From QHXW01 sp963768075 (GTDB taxonomy: Bacteria > Acidobacteriota > Terriglobia > Bryobacterales > Bryobacteraceae): DNA of 64,000 bases. The translations under genes were made by a program, and so were the position numbers. The stretch is from the NCBI GenBank assembly GCA_963768075.1, contig CAVYHD010000033.1, positions 868,001 through 932,000 of the forward strand, written 5' to 3'. The notes under the pieces were generated by a model, which saw only the letters and a program-made list of their open reading frames with translations, was not told the DNA's origin and made no database searches. Positions within the stretch are counted from its first letter, which is position 1, and every line of letters begins with the position of its first letter. Positions 16,020-25,237 of this stretch are shown piece by piece.

Positions 16020-17276
16020 CTACTCCGTCAGAAAATACCGGTTCGGCAGCAGCCAATAAACCAGCGCCGTCGAGAGCGGGTGCATCAGGCCGCACAGGAA
16101 GAAAACTGGCGCGTAGGAGAAGTGCTGGACGACGTACCCTGTCCCGAGGTTCGCCAGAATGCCGCCGATCGCGCCGCCCATTCCGGAGAAGCCCGACGCG
16201 GTTCCCATCTCGTGGCCGGGAAATAGATCCGCCGGGAGCGTCTGGAGGTTGGCCGCGAAGAACGCGTGACCCACGGTGATGAAGCACGTCGCGGCGATCG
16301 CGAGCCCCGCGGTGGGGACCAGCGGAGCCAGGACCGCGGCCGGCATCAGCAGCGCGCCGATCAGCAGGCCGAATTTGCGGGCATTTGGCAGCTTCCAGCC
16401 CGCCTGCATCAGCCTTCCCGAAAGCCAGCCGCTGAATAAATACCCCACGCCGGCCACGGTGAACGGCACCCAGGCGTAATCACCCACCATTTTGAGATCG
16501 AAGCCACGCTCTTTGCGAAGATATTCCGGCAGCCAGAAGATCATGAAATAAAGCACGGGATCGGTGAAGAAGCGCGCCAGGATCAAGGTGTAGCACTGGC
16601 GCATGCGAATCACTTTTCGCCAGTCGACGCGCGCGGCCGCGGAGGCTTCCTCGGGCGAGTGAACCTCGTCTTTGATCTGGGCGTACTCATCCGCGCGCAG
16701 CCAACGATTCCGATGCGGCGGCTGATATAGAATCAGCCACGCGACCAGCCAAAGCAACCCCATCGACCCGACCGCTACGAAGGCAAATCGCCACCCGAAG
16801 CGCAGCGTCAGATACGCAACCATCGGCGGCGCAATCGCCGATCCCAGCGACGAGCCCGCGTTGAAGATGCCGACACCCAGCGCCCGGTGTCTGGGCGGAA
16901 ACCATTCGGCCACCGCCTTGGCTGCGGCCGGCCAGTTGCCAGGCTCACTCAGGCCCAGCAGAAATCGGACGGCTCCCAGCGACCAGATTCCAGTCGTGAG
17001 CGCGTGCAGCATCGCGGCAATCGACCACGTGGAGATGAAGAGCGCAAACGAGCGCCGCGTTCCCAACCGGTCTACCAGATACCCGGAGCCGGCGTACATG
17101 ATCGCGTAGGCCACGAAAAACGCAATGATGATGTAGGAGTAATCCTGCTCCGTCATGTGGAATTCGGAGCGTATGTCGCGCGACACGATCGAGAGCGCCA
17201 GCCGGTCGGCGTAGTTGATCATCGTGGACAGAAACAACAGGACCGCGATGATCCAGCGGAGTTTGGGAATCTTCAC
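16020..17276 (-). CDS. MFS transporter, anion:cation symporter (ACS) type
   Basis: A 418-residue major facilitator with about 12 membrane segments, resembling the ACS branch that carries hexuronates, galactarate and similar organic anions. Family signs: RWIIAVLLFLSTMINYADRL in helix 1, the loop GSGYLVDRLGTRRSFAL between helices 2 and 3, and RFLLGLSEPGNWPAAAKAVA in helix 4, a hallmark of the ACS group. A cytoplasmic central loop contains the EVHSPEEASAAARVDWRKV segment. Substrate is inferred only from family. It converges with purA and is divergent from the oligopeptidase gene. Confidence 0.85.
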   Translation of the reverse strand: MKIPKLRWIIAVLLFLSTMINYADRLALSIVSRDIRSEFHMTEQDYSYIIIAFFVAYAIMYAGSGYLVDRLGTRRSFALFISTWSIAAMLHALTTGIWSLGAVRFLLGLSEPGNWPAAAKAVAEWFPPRHRALGVGIFNAGSSLGSAIAPPMVAYLTLRFGWRFAFVAVGSMGLLWLVAWLILYQPPHRNRWLRADEYAQIKDEVHSPEEASAAARVDWRKVIRMRQCYTLILARFFTDPVLYFMIFWLPEYLRKERGFDLKMVGDYAWVPFTVAGVGYLFSGWLSGRLMQAGWKLPNARKFGLLIGALLMPAAVLAPLVPTAGLAIAATCFITVGHAFFAANLQTLPADLFPGHEMGTASGFSGMGGAIGGILANLGTGYVVQHFSYAPVFFLCGLMHPLSTALVYWLLPNRYFLTE

Positions 17277-17359
17277 CGGCCTTCCAGCGTATCGTTTGCC
17301 CTGCTACATTCTCAAGCGCCTCTGCCATGCTCCCCGCTGGGCATCATAAAATTGAGGAG

Positions 17360-19476
17360 GTGTTCATTACATGGCATTTCGTTCCCGGACATGTCCTTGT
17401 CCTCGTTTTTGCTCTTGGCGTTTACCTGATAGCGCAGATTGTCGCGTCGCCCCCCGTGGCGAAGCGCGTCGAACATCAGGAGGTCCGTCACGGCGCGACG
17501 GTCGTCGACGACTACTTCTGGCTGCGCGAAAAATCCAATCCGGAGGTCATCCAATACCTCGAAGCCGAGAACGCCTATACCGAAGCGATGACCAAGGACC
17601 TGCAGCCCTTTCAGGAGGCGCTCTATCAGGAAATGCTGGGCCACATCAAGCAGACCGATCTGAGCGTGCCCCAGCGGCGCGGCGAGTTCTTCTATTACTC
17701 CCGCACAGAGGAAGGTAAGCAGTATCCCATCCAATGCCGCAAGAAAGGCAGTCTCGAGGCGAAAAGAAGAGGTGCTGCTCGACCTGAACGAGCCTCGCCC
17801 AGGGGAAGCAGTTCGTGGGTCTCGGCGCCTTCGAGGTCAGCGACGACAGAACCTGCTGGCCTACACGACCGACTACGCGGCTTCCGCCAGTTCAGCCTCC
17901 ACGTGAAGGATCTGCGCACCGGCGCGGAGCTGCCCGATACGGCCGAACGCGTGATAACGTCCAGTGGGCCGCGGACAATCGCACGATCTTTCTCACCACC
18001 GAAGATGCCGTGACCAAACGCTCGGACCAGCTGTGGCGCCACACCCTCGGCGACAAGGCATTCGAACCGGTCTACCAAGAAAAAGACGAGCTCTACCGCA
18101 TTCGGCTCAGCAAGACGCGCGATAAACAGTACTTGTGCTCGACATCACGAGCTCCGACACAACCGAGGTCCGCTACCTCCACGCCGCCGAGCCCCAGTCG
18201 CACTTCGCCGTTTTTCTCCCGCGCGAAAAGAAACATCGCTATGAGGTCGACCATCGCGAGGGCCTTTTCTATATCCGCACGCAACAAGGACGCCAAGAAC
18301 TTCCAGATGATGACCGCGCCCCAGGCTGATCCCAGTCCGAAGAACTGGAAAATTTTCGTCCCGCACCGGACGACGTGCTCGTCCAGGACATCGATCTGTT
18401 CCAGGATTTCGCGGTGTCCTCGAAAAGTCGCAGGCTCTGAATCGAATGCGGATTCACGATTTCAGATCCGCGGCCTGGCACAACATGACATTTCCCGAGC
18501 CCGTCTATTCGGCGTTTCCCGGCGGCACTCCCGAATACGATTCGAAACCTATCGCTACAGCTACCAGAGCTTGATCACTCCGCCCAGCGTTTTCGACTAC
18601 GACATGCAGACAGGGACGCGACTTTGCTGAAGCAGCAGGAAGTGCTGGGCGGCTACGATCCAACTCAGTATGTCTCCGAGCGCCAGTGGGCCACGGCGCG
18701 CGACGGCGTCAAGGTGCCGCTGTCCATCGTCTACAAGAAGGGATTCCACGCGCGATGGCCGCGCCGCTCTTCCTCTACGGCTACGGATCCTACGGCGTCG
18801 GCATGCCGGCGACGTTCTCCAGTTCGCGGCTTCGCCTGCTCGACCGCGGGCATGGCCTACGTCATCGCTCACATCCGCGGCGGCGACGAAATGGGCGAGC
18901 CCTGGCACGACGACGGCATGCTCATGAAGAAGAAGAATACGTTCTACGACTTCATCGACAGCGCCGAATATCTGATCCGGGAACAGTGGACGTCCAAGGA
19001 CCGTCTGGTGATCGAGGGTGGCAGCGCCGGCGGCTTGCTGATGGGCGCGGTCGTGAATCTGCGGCCCGATCTTTTCCACGCCGTGCACCGGCGGTGCCGT
19101 TCGTGGACGTGATGAACACCATGATGGACGCCTCGCTGCCGCTCACCGTCGGCGAGTATCTGGAGTGGGGCAACCCCAACGAGAAGGCGGCGTACGACTA
19201 CATGAAGACGTACAGCCCCTATGACAACCTCGAGAAGCGCGCGTACCCGGCCATGCTCGTCACCACCAGCCTGCAACGACAGCCAGGTGATGTACTGGGA
19301 GCCGGCCAAGTATGTGGCGCGTCTGCGGACGCTGAAGACCGGATCGCACCCCGCTCCTGCTCAAGATCAACATGGACCCCGCGGGCCACGGCGGCGCGTC
19401 GGGCCGCTACGACCGGCTGAAGGACCAGGCCTTCGAATATGCGTGGCTGCTCACGCAGGTGGGAATTACCCGTTAG
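17360..19476 (+). pseudogene. Prolyl oligopeptidase family protein, oligopeptidase B-like (S9), multiply frameshifted
   Basis: Fragments in different frames rebuild an S9A peptidase of the oligopeptidase B type, which cleaves small peptides, often after basic residues. In order: PPVAKRVEHQEVRHGATVVD DYFWL-type N-terminus, the propeller region (TEEGKQYPIQCRKKGSLE, NVQWAADNRTIFLTTED), and the catalytic domain with PLFLYGYGSYGVGMPATFS, YVIAHIRGGDEMGEPWHDDG, and the nucleophile segment VIEGGSAGGLLMGAVVNLRP. The stop TAG is at 19474-19476. At least six frame changes occur (first near 17755). The start is uncertain because frames also conflict in the leader; MSLSSFLLLAFT in another frame could be part of a signal peptide. 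Motif conservation again favours sequence error over old decay. Confidence 0.82.
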
Positions 19477-21185
19477 CCGGTGGCCTGAATTCGCGGCGCG
19501 ACATCGCTAACGAACCCAAAGGCCCTTATCACAATCCCAAAGATGCGCTTGTCCGACGCATCGTGAAACGGGGGCCTTGTGCGAAACCCAACCTTCACCG
19601 TGCCCGCGGGGCCGGGTGGTAGCGGCCAGCGCAGCGTCACACATTCCGGTGCGGCGAACATACGATGTCCAACTGGCTGGCCGTCAAGCAGAACGTCGAA
19701 ATCTACGGTTCGCAAAGCGCTGATCTGTCCCTTTGACAGACAGGCCGTCACTTCGAAACTTCTGGCATCGCTCGGCCGGGTAAGCACGGACACCGCATCT
19801 GGTTGCGCCCACCGCGTATTCCAGTCGAGTCCATACCACCCGGAAATCAACTGGCCCCCAGGCATGTCTTCATCCATCGTGATGTATGGCGCCGGTTTTG
19901 CCAGGCGTGCGAAGTGGACCACATCCACGCGCTGGAACACCTCCATCCAGCGCAGCCACACGGCTTGGCCCGATTGGAGCAGCGCTTCTGTTCCCGGTTC
20001 GTCGATGAACCTCGTCGTGATGTCCGTCCGGTCGTATATGCACGCCAGCGCGCCGGAAACTCCCCAGTGCTGAAATCCGTCCGGAAGATGGTCCCACACA
20101 AACACGCGCTCCTGCGGGTTTGCCCGCGCGAACTTTTCGATCGACGCCACGTACTCGCGATACTGCTGCTCCTGCCGCTGAATGACCCGCCGCGCTTCTC
20201 GGAAATGCAGGAAGTCCCACGGAATCCAAAGCACCAGCAACCCGGCTACGGCGGCCGCACCCCGCCGGCCTTCCGCGCCGCTCGCCAGCATGATCGCCAC
20301 GCCCAGGATCGGCACGTACCAGTAGACGGCGAATAGACGTCCGGGCAGCAGCAGCAGCGGAGCCATCAGCGCGCACGTCGTCGCAAAGCCGAACCAAACC
20401 TGCCGGCCGCGAATCACGAACGGCAGCGCCAGCGCCGCGAGGCCCGCGTACGGCACGAAGAAGAGCTGTGATGCGTAATAGCGGACGGTTGCCGCCTGCG
20501 CGCCCCATCCGAGCTGCAGTTGATAGTCGCCGCGCTCCGGTCGCATGAGCAGCGCTTCCATGCCAAAAAGCGCCGAGATGGCAAAGAAAGGGATCAGCCG
20601 CTTCCAGCGTTTTCCGCCAAACCACACCTCATAACCAGCAAGCACCACGGGCAGCGCGATGGCCAGCTCTTTTGACTTGAATGCCAGCCAGAAGGCAATC
20701 AGGCTGAGAAACCAGCGGTCGTACGCATAGAGCAGCAGGGCGAGAAGCAAGAACGTCCCGCAAAGAACGTCGAATGCGTACATCGGCTTCCACCAGGCGT
20801 CGATCAGCGCGGCGTGGAAGCCGAAGAAGAACGCACCGGCTGTCGCGGCCAGCGGGCCCATCCCGAGCTTGCGGATCAGCAGCCACACCAGCCAGATGTT
20901 GAGCAGATGCAGAGCATGTAACGGAACCAGGTAGTTCGGAAAATCGCAACCGAAGCTACGCACCATCGCGTGATAGTAAAAGGCCCCTACCGGCCGGAAA
21001 TTGGCTGGAGGCAACTGCTGCGTGAGCATCCACTTTACAAAATCACTCCCCCGCGCCCATCGCGCCCAGCTCATGGTGTCGAGGTCGTCTGCCTGAAAGA
21101 AGCCCTTGTAAGCGGGACGGTTGAGGACGAAGAACAACACGGCCGCTCCCAGCCACAGAGACCATCCCGCCCGCTTGCTCATCAC
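19473..21185 (-). CDS. Polytopic membrane protein, GT-C glycosyltransferase-like
   Basis: A 570-residue integral membrane protein with roughly ten or more hydrophobic segments in residues 10-350 and a soluble C-terminal domain of about 200 residues. An acidic pair in the first periplasmic loop (QADDLDTMSWARWAR) is placed as in GT-C glycosyltransferases that use polyprenyl-phosphate sugars. The soluble end contains an all-beta-looking region (SFEVTACLSKGQISALRTVD, LRWPLPPGPAGTVKVGF). Enzyme activity is inference; a specific sugar or acceptor cannot be named. Its TAA stop overlaps the TAG stop of the convergent oligopeptidase gene by two bases. Confidence 0.68.
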   Translation of the reverse strand: MMSKRAGWSLWLGAAVLFFVLNRPAYKGFFQADDLDTMSWARWARGSDFVKWMLTQQLPPANFRPVGAFYYHAMVRSFGCDFPNYLVPLHALHLLNIWLVWLLIRKLGMGPLAATAGAFFFGFHAALIDAWWKPMYAFDVLCGTFLLLALLLYAYDRWFLSLIAFWLAFKSKELAIALPVVLAGYEVWFGGKRWKRLIPFFAISALFGMEALLMRPERGDYQLQLGWGAQAATVRYYASQLFFVPYAGLAALALPFVIRGRQVWFGFATTCALMAPLLLLPGRLFAVYWYVPILGVAIMLASGAEGRRGAAAVAGLLVLWIPWDFLHFREARRVIQRQEQQYREYVASIEKFARANPQERVFVWDHLPDGFQHWGVSGALACIYDRTDITTRFIDEPGTEALLQSGQAVWLRWMEVFQRVDVVHFARLAKPAPYITMDEDMPGGQLISGWYGLDWNTRWAQPDAVSVLTRPSDARSFEVTACLSKGQISALRTVDFDVLLDGQPVGHRMFAAPECVTLRWPLPPGPAGTVKVGFRTRPPFHDASDKRIFGIVIRAFGFVSDVAPRIQATG

Positions 21186-21233
21186 ACTATTGTAGGCGGG
21201 CTGGCGCTTTCAACTGCCTGGCGCTCGGACCGC

Positions 21234-21239
21234 TATAAT
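21234..21239 (+). promoter_or_regulatory. Perfect -10 hexamer TATAAT upstream of queC
   Basis: TATAAT stands in otherwise GC-rich DNA about 100 bases upstream of queC and just outside the divergent GT-C-like gene start. The best -35 match (TCAACT, 18 bases upstream) is weak. The resulting leader of roughly 95 bases would be long enough for a regulatory RNA, but I could not recognise a preQ1 aptamer in it. Confidence 0.5.
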
Positions 21240-21340
21240 GAGCAAATTATCCGAAGCATGTTCCCCGGAACAGTTCTGCTCGAACCCGCAATCCTGCCGG
21301 ATCAGATGGCCTTCCTCGCGAAGCTGCCTAAGCGCGTGGC

Positions 21341-22021
21341 ATGATCGCCGTCTGCCTTCTCAGCGGTGGCCTCGATTCCTCCACCACCCTCGCTCTCGCC
21401 CGCCGGGACGGTTTCGATTGCTATGCCTTATCGTTCGATTACGGCCAGCGCCACCTTATCGAACTCGAGTCGGCCGCGCGCGTAGCCCGCAGCCTGGGCG
21501 CCGCGCAGCACCTGGTAGTCCGCATCGACCTGCGCGTGTTCGGCGGCTCCGCGCTCACGAGCGACATTGCCGTCCCCAAGGGTCGCTCCCCCAGCGGGAT
21601 GACCGCTGGTATCCCCATCACCTACGTGCCCGCGCGCAACACCGTGTTTCTCTCCTTTGCCCTCGCCTGGGCCGAGGTCCTCGCCGCGTCCGACATTTTC
21701 ATCGGCGTGAATGCGCTCGATTACTCCGGCTATCCCGACTGCCGCCCCGAATATATCGAAGCCTATCAGCGCATGGCCAACCTCGCCACCAAAGCCGGCG
21801 TCGAGGGCCGCACGCACATCGAAATTCACACGCCATTGATCCGGCTCTCAAAAGCTGAGATCGTAAAGCTGGGGGCGGAATTGGGACTGGATTTCAGGCT
21901 GACCCACAGTTGCTATGATCCCGGCCCCGCCGGCCGTGCCTGCGGCCAGTGTGATTCGTGCGCGTTGCGGCGAAAAGGTTTCGAGGAAGCAGGGATGGTC
22001 GATCCGTGTGCTGGCATCTGA
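21341..22021 (+). CDS. queC: 7-cyano-7-deazaguanine synthase QueC
   Basis: QueC converts 7-carboxy-7-deazaguanine to preQ0 with ATP and ammonia, in the pathway to queuosine in tRNA. The 226-residue product has the PP-loop SGGLDSSTTLALARRDG at residues 8-25, PARNTVFLSFALAWAEVL, GVNALDYSGYPDCRPEYIEA, and the C-terminal zinc site CYDPGPAGRACGQCDSCALR. Start ATG 21341. It lies 13 bases before queE, so the two are probably one transcription unit; queD and queF are not in this window. Confidence 0.96.
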   Translation: MIAVCLLSGGLDSSTTLALARRDGFDCYALSFDYGQRHLIELESAARVARSLGAAQHLVVRIDLRVFGGSALTSDIAVPKGRSPSGMTAGIPITYVPARNTVFLSFALAWAEVLAASDIFIGVNALDYSGYPDCRPEYIEAYQRMANLATKAGVEGRTHIEIHTPLIRLSKAEIVKLGAELGLDFRLTHSCYDPGPAGRACGQCDSCALRRKGFEEAGMVDPCAGI

Positions 22022-22034
22022 AACCTGTTTCACA

Positions 22035-22706
22035 ATGAAAATCGCCGAAATCTTCCACTCCATCCAAGGCGAAGGCTCTCTGCTCGGCGTGCCGTCAATT
22101 TTCGTCCGCACCAGCGGCTGTAATCTGCGCTGCTCCTGGTGCGACACACCCTACACCTCTTGGGAGCCGGAGGGTGAGGAACGCTCGCTCGACCAGATTC
22201 TCGAACAGGTCGCGTCGTACCCCGCGCAACATGCCGTCGTCACGGGCGGCGAGCCCATGATCGCCCCCGGCATCGTTCCGCTTACCGAGCGCCTGCGCGC
22301 CCGCGGCCTGCACATCACGATCGAAACCGCGGGCACGGTCTTCGCGCCGGTCGCCTGCGACCTCATGAGCATCAGCCCCAAACTCGCCAACTCCACCCCG
22401 CAGGGTTCGTGGGCCGTGCAACACGACCGGCTCCGCTTCCGGCCTGATGTATTGAGGCGGTTGATGGACGGGTACGATTACCAGCTCAAGTTCGTGGTCG
22501 CCGAGCCGCGCGATCTGGATGAAATCCAGCGCATGCTGGACCAACTCCGCGCCGATCGCTCCAAGGTCATCCTGATGGCCGAGGGTATCGAGGCTTCGGT
22601 GCTCCACGAACGCGGCGCCTGGCTCGCGGATATCGCGAAGCGCGAGGGCTTCCGCTTCAGTCCCCGCCTGCACATCGAGTTATGGGGCCACCGCCGGGGC
22701 ATCTAG
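22035..22706 (+). CDS. queE: 7-carboxy-7-deazaguanine synthase QueE (radical SAM)
   Basis: Radical SAM enzyme that contracts 6-carboxytetrahydropterin to 7-carboxy-7-deazaguanine, the step just before QueC. From ATG 22035 it encodes 223 residues: MKIAEIFHSIQGEGSLLGVP is the family N-terminus, the iron-sulfur motif CNLRCSWCDTPYT is at about residues 31-43, and AVVTGGEPMIAPGIVPL is the SAM-binding GGE motif. ISPKLANSTPQ and FVVAEPRDLDEI match the later family blocks. The position directly after queC supports the call. Confidence 0.96.
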   Translation: MKIAEIFHSIQGEGSLLGVPSIFVRTSGCNLRCSWCDTPYTSWEPEGEERSLDQILEQVASYPAQHAVVTGGEPMIAPGIVPLTERLRARGLHITIETAGTVFAPVACDLMSISPKLANSTPQGSWAVQHDRLRFRPDVLRRLMDGYDYQLKFVVAEPRDLDEIQRMLDQLRADRSKVILMAEGIEASVLHERGAWLADIAKREGFRFSPRLHIELWGHRRGI

Positions 22707-22746
22707 CCCTAACGCTCTGAGTCCCACGAGCCGATCCTAACTACGT

Positions 22747-23109
22747 ATGCAAGATCGCCGTGCGGAACCGCGGCTGTTGTGCGCCGACATCGTGGAGGTC
22801 TATTGGACGGATGAGTCGGGCCAACCCCAACAAACCACTGCCCTTCTCGACGATATTGCAGCCTCCGGCGCGTGTCTGAATCTGGACAACCCCCTGCCCC
22901 TGGGCACCGCCGTCGTGATCCGGTATCACGAAGGACGGCTGGAAGGCTCCGTGTCCTACTGCTTTTTTCAGGATATTGGGTATTACATTGGCGTCCACTT
23001 CAAACCCCAAACAAGGTGGTCGCCGCGGCAGTACCGCCCTAAATACCTGCTAGACCTGAAGAAACTGCTCCTGGAGCGGATTCCCGCTAGGCGCAGGACG
23101 CCTCAGTAA
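22747..23109 (+). CDS. PilZ domain protein, probable c-di-GMP receptor
   Basis: A 120-residue single-domain PilZ protein. The c-di-GMP-binding pattern is visible: the RxxxR motif in QDRRAEPRLLC at the start and the D/NxSxxG motif in LLDDIAASGACLNLDN near residues 34-47, followed by beta strands (GTAVVIRYHEGRLEGSVSYC). The Ala in place of the usual Ser in DIAASG is shifted by one but S44 is available. The basic C-terminus (RIPARRRTPQ) is probably disordered. Its effector role is unknown. The 3' end overlaps the convergent pdhB stop by seven bases. Confidence 0.84.
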   Translation: MQDRRAEPRLLCADIVEVYWTDESGQPQQTTALLDDIAASGACLNLDNPLPLGTAVVIRYHEGRLEGSVSYCFFQDIGYYIGVHFKPQTRWSPRQYRPKYLLDLKKLLLERIPARRRTPQ

Positions 23110-24074
23110 CGCGCCAGCCACCGCGCCCGTTCCACCACCTTCGCGGCGTTCGGCAGGAATGCCTCTTCGAGAGGTGGACTGTAAGGTACCGGAGTATCGG
23201 GTGCCGTCACCCTCACGATCGGCCCATCCAGATACTCAAACGCCTTCTCGGAAATCCGGCCCGCCAGCTCGCCCCCAATTCCTCCGGTCATCACATCCTC
23301 GTGCAGCAGCAGCACTTTTGAGGTCTTGCGCACACTCGCCAGCACCGTGTCTTCATCCAGCGGCGCCAGCGTCCGCAGGTCCACGATTTCGACCGAAATC
23401 CCTTCTTTTTCAAGCACTTCGGCGGCTTCCAGGGCGACGTGTACCATGGCCCCGTAAGTAATGATCGAAAGGTCTCGGCCCTCCCGTATCACCGCCGCCT
23501 TGCCAATCGGTACCGTGAACTCGCCTTCGGGCACGTCTTCCTTGACCCGCCGATACAGCGCTTTATGCTCGAAGTACAGGACCGGGTCGTTGTCGCGGAT
23601 CGCCGACTTGATCAGCCCCTTGGCATCCACCGCCGTCGACGGCGCCACTACCTTCAGTCCCGGTGTATGGACGAACCACGCTTCCGGATTCTGCGAGTGG
23701 AACGGCCCGCCATGAATCCCACCGCCCGATGGCGCTCGGATCACCATGGGCACGCCCGCGCCCCACCGGTAACGGCACTTGGCCGCGAAATTGACGATCT
23801 GGTCGTAGCCGCAGGTGATGAAATCAGCGAACTGCATCTCTGCCACCGGCCGAAGTCCCATCAGGCTCGCCCCGATGGCCGCGCCCACAATGGCGGATTC
23901 CGAAATCGGCATATCGATAACCCGCTTCTCGCCGAATTCTTCGAGCATCCCGGCCGTTATCTTGAACGCCCCGCCGTATACGCCGATGTCCTCTCCCATC
24001 AGGAACACATCCGGATCGCGCTGCATCTCCTCGCGAATACCCTGCCGGATGGCCTCGAGATAGGTCAGCTGCAT
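23103..24074 (-). CDS. pdhB: 2-oxoacid (pyruvate-type) dehydrogenase E1 component, beta subunit
   Basis: Beta subunit of a heterotetrameric thiamine-diphosphate E1, which decarboxylates a 2-oxoacid and passes the acyl group to lipoyl-E2. The 323 residues contain MQLTYLEAIRQGIREEMQRD, the TPP-activating Glu region VFLMGEDIGVYGGAFKITAG, EMQFADFITCGYDQIVNFAA, GIHGGPFHSQNPEAWFVHTP, and LLLHEDVMTGGIGGELAGRI, all typical. ATG 24074 lies three bases after the alpha-subunit stop. No E2 or E3 gene is adjacent. Pyruvate versus branched-chain oxoacid substrate cannot be fixed from the sequence; the order alpha-beta without E2 is also found in acetoin-type systems. Confidence 0.92.
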   Translation of the reverse strand: MQLTYLEAIRQGIREEMQRDPDVFLMGEDIGVYGGAFKITAGMLEEFGEKRVIDMPISESAIVGAAIGASLMGLRPVAEMQFADFITCGYDQIVNFAAKCRYRWGAGVPMVIRAPSGGGIHGGPFHSQNPEAWFVHTPGLKVVAPSTAVDAKGLIKSAIRDNDPVLYFEHKALYRRVKEDVPEGEFTVPIGKAAVIREGRDLSIITYGAMVHVALEAAEVLEKEGISVEIVDLRTLAPLDEDTVLASVRKTSKVLLLHEDVMTGGIGGELAGRISEKAFEYLDGPIVRVTAPDTPVPYSPPLEEAFLPNAAKVVERARWLARY

Positions 24075-24077
24075 CGG

Positions 24078-25082
24078 CTAACTCCGTTCATAGACGTTGT
24101 CGAGCAGTTCTGAAGCATCCGGATACGGGCTGTTCTCGGCCCACTCAATAGCGGCATCTACCTCTTGCCGGATCTCTTCGTGCATCCGGTCGATTTCGTC
24201 TCGCGACGCCCAACCCTCGCCAATCATTCGCTTCTCGAGCCGCGCTATGGGGTCTTTCCGCTCCCATTCCTCGCGCAGCCCTGGCGGCACATAGTCCGCC
24301 GCATCGTGCGCGGAGTGGCCCGTCATGCGGAACGTCTTGCACTCAATCAGGTATGGCCCGTTGCCCGCCCTGGCGTGCTGCGCCGCCCGCTGGGCCGCCT
24401 GGTGTACGGCGAGCACGTCATTCCCATCCACAATCTCCGCCGGAATCCCGTAGCCTGGCGCCCGATCCGCCACATTCGCGCACGCCATTTGCTTCGAGAC
24501 CGGCGTCGAGTACGCGTACTGGTTGTTGTTGCAGACGTAGACCACCGGCAGCTTCTGCACCGACGCCAGGTTCAGCCCTTCGTGCCAGTCCCCGCGGCTG
24601 GTCGCGCCATCGCCAAAAAAGCAGTAGGCAATGTTCCGCGTGCCCCTGTACTTCAGGGCCAGCGCCGCTCCCGCGGCCACCGGCACCGACGCCGCCATGG
24701 CGCTAATGATCGCGATGATCCGCCGGCTCATATCGCCCATGTGCATGTTGCCGTCTTTGCCGCGCGTCAGCCCGCCCACGCGCCCCATGTACTGCGCGAA
24801 AATCTGCCGCGGATGTACGCCCCGGATCAGAAACAGCGCCATGTCCCGGTGCGACGGGCACAGCACATCGTCCGGCTCGGCCGTCAGCCCCACCCCCACC
24901 GGAATGGCTTCCTGCCCGCGCCCCACATACACCCCGCCCACGATTTTGCCCTGCCGGTAGAGTTTGCGCTCGATGCGGTCCTCGACCGCCCGCATCATGG
25001 CCATGTAGCGCAGCGATGCCACGGCCAGCGCGCGATTTGGTTCCACCCCTGCCTCGGATTGCAAGATTGCCGGAGCACTCAT
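24078..25082 (-). CDS. pdhA: 2-oxoacid (pyruvate-type) dehydrogenase E1 component, alpha subunit
   Basis: Alpha subunit partner of the gene just downstream. The 334 residues show the TPP pyrophosphate/magnesium site GDGATSRGDWHEGLNLASVQ continuing into LPVVYVCNNNQYAYSTPV, the sequence GKDGNMHMGDMSRRIIAII, and the phosphorylation-loop-like MTGHSAHDAADYVPPGL. GTG/ATG alternatives upstream are not needed: ATG 25082 (MSAPAILQSEAGVEPNRALA) is a normal short leader. It is divergent from the potA-like gene, so 25083-25237 must hold two promoters; TATATT at 25224-25229 suits the potA side. Confidence 0.92.
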   Translation of the reverse strand: MSAPAILQSEAGVEPNRALAVASLRYMAMMRAVEDRIERKLYRQGKIVGGVYVGRGQEAIPVGVGLTAEPDDVLCPSHRDMALFLIRGVHPRQIFAQYMGRVGGLTRGKDGNMHMGDMSRRIIAIISAMAASVPVAAGAALALKYRGTRNIAYCFFGDGATSRGDWHEGLNLASVQKLPVVYVCNNNQYAYSTPVSKQMACANVADRAPGYGIPAEIVDGNDVLAVHQAAQRAAQHARAGNGPYLIECKTFRMTGHSAHDAADYVPPGLREEWERKDPIARLEKRMIGEGWASRDEIDRMHEEIRQEVDAAIEWAENSPYPDASELLDNVYERS

Positions 25083-25237
25083 AGGCCGAATCCTCGCCGA
25101 AGCCGTTAGTATACAAGGGCCGTCATTCCGGAGCTAGCGGGTATGCGCCCGATGCCTCCTATCGCGTTGCGGCGCCAGGGGCTCAAACGGTACTTTTTGA
25201 TGTTGCAGGCGTTCGATTTGCGCTATATTTCTGTCCA

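Noticed and set aside
21240..21340. Possible preQ1 riboswitch before queC
   Set aside because: The leader length is suitable, but I could not find the preQ1 hairpin and A-rich tail pattern.
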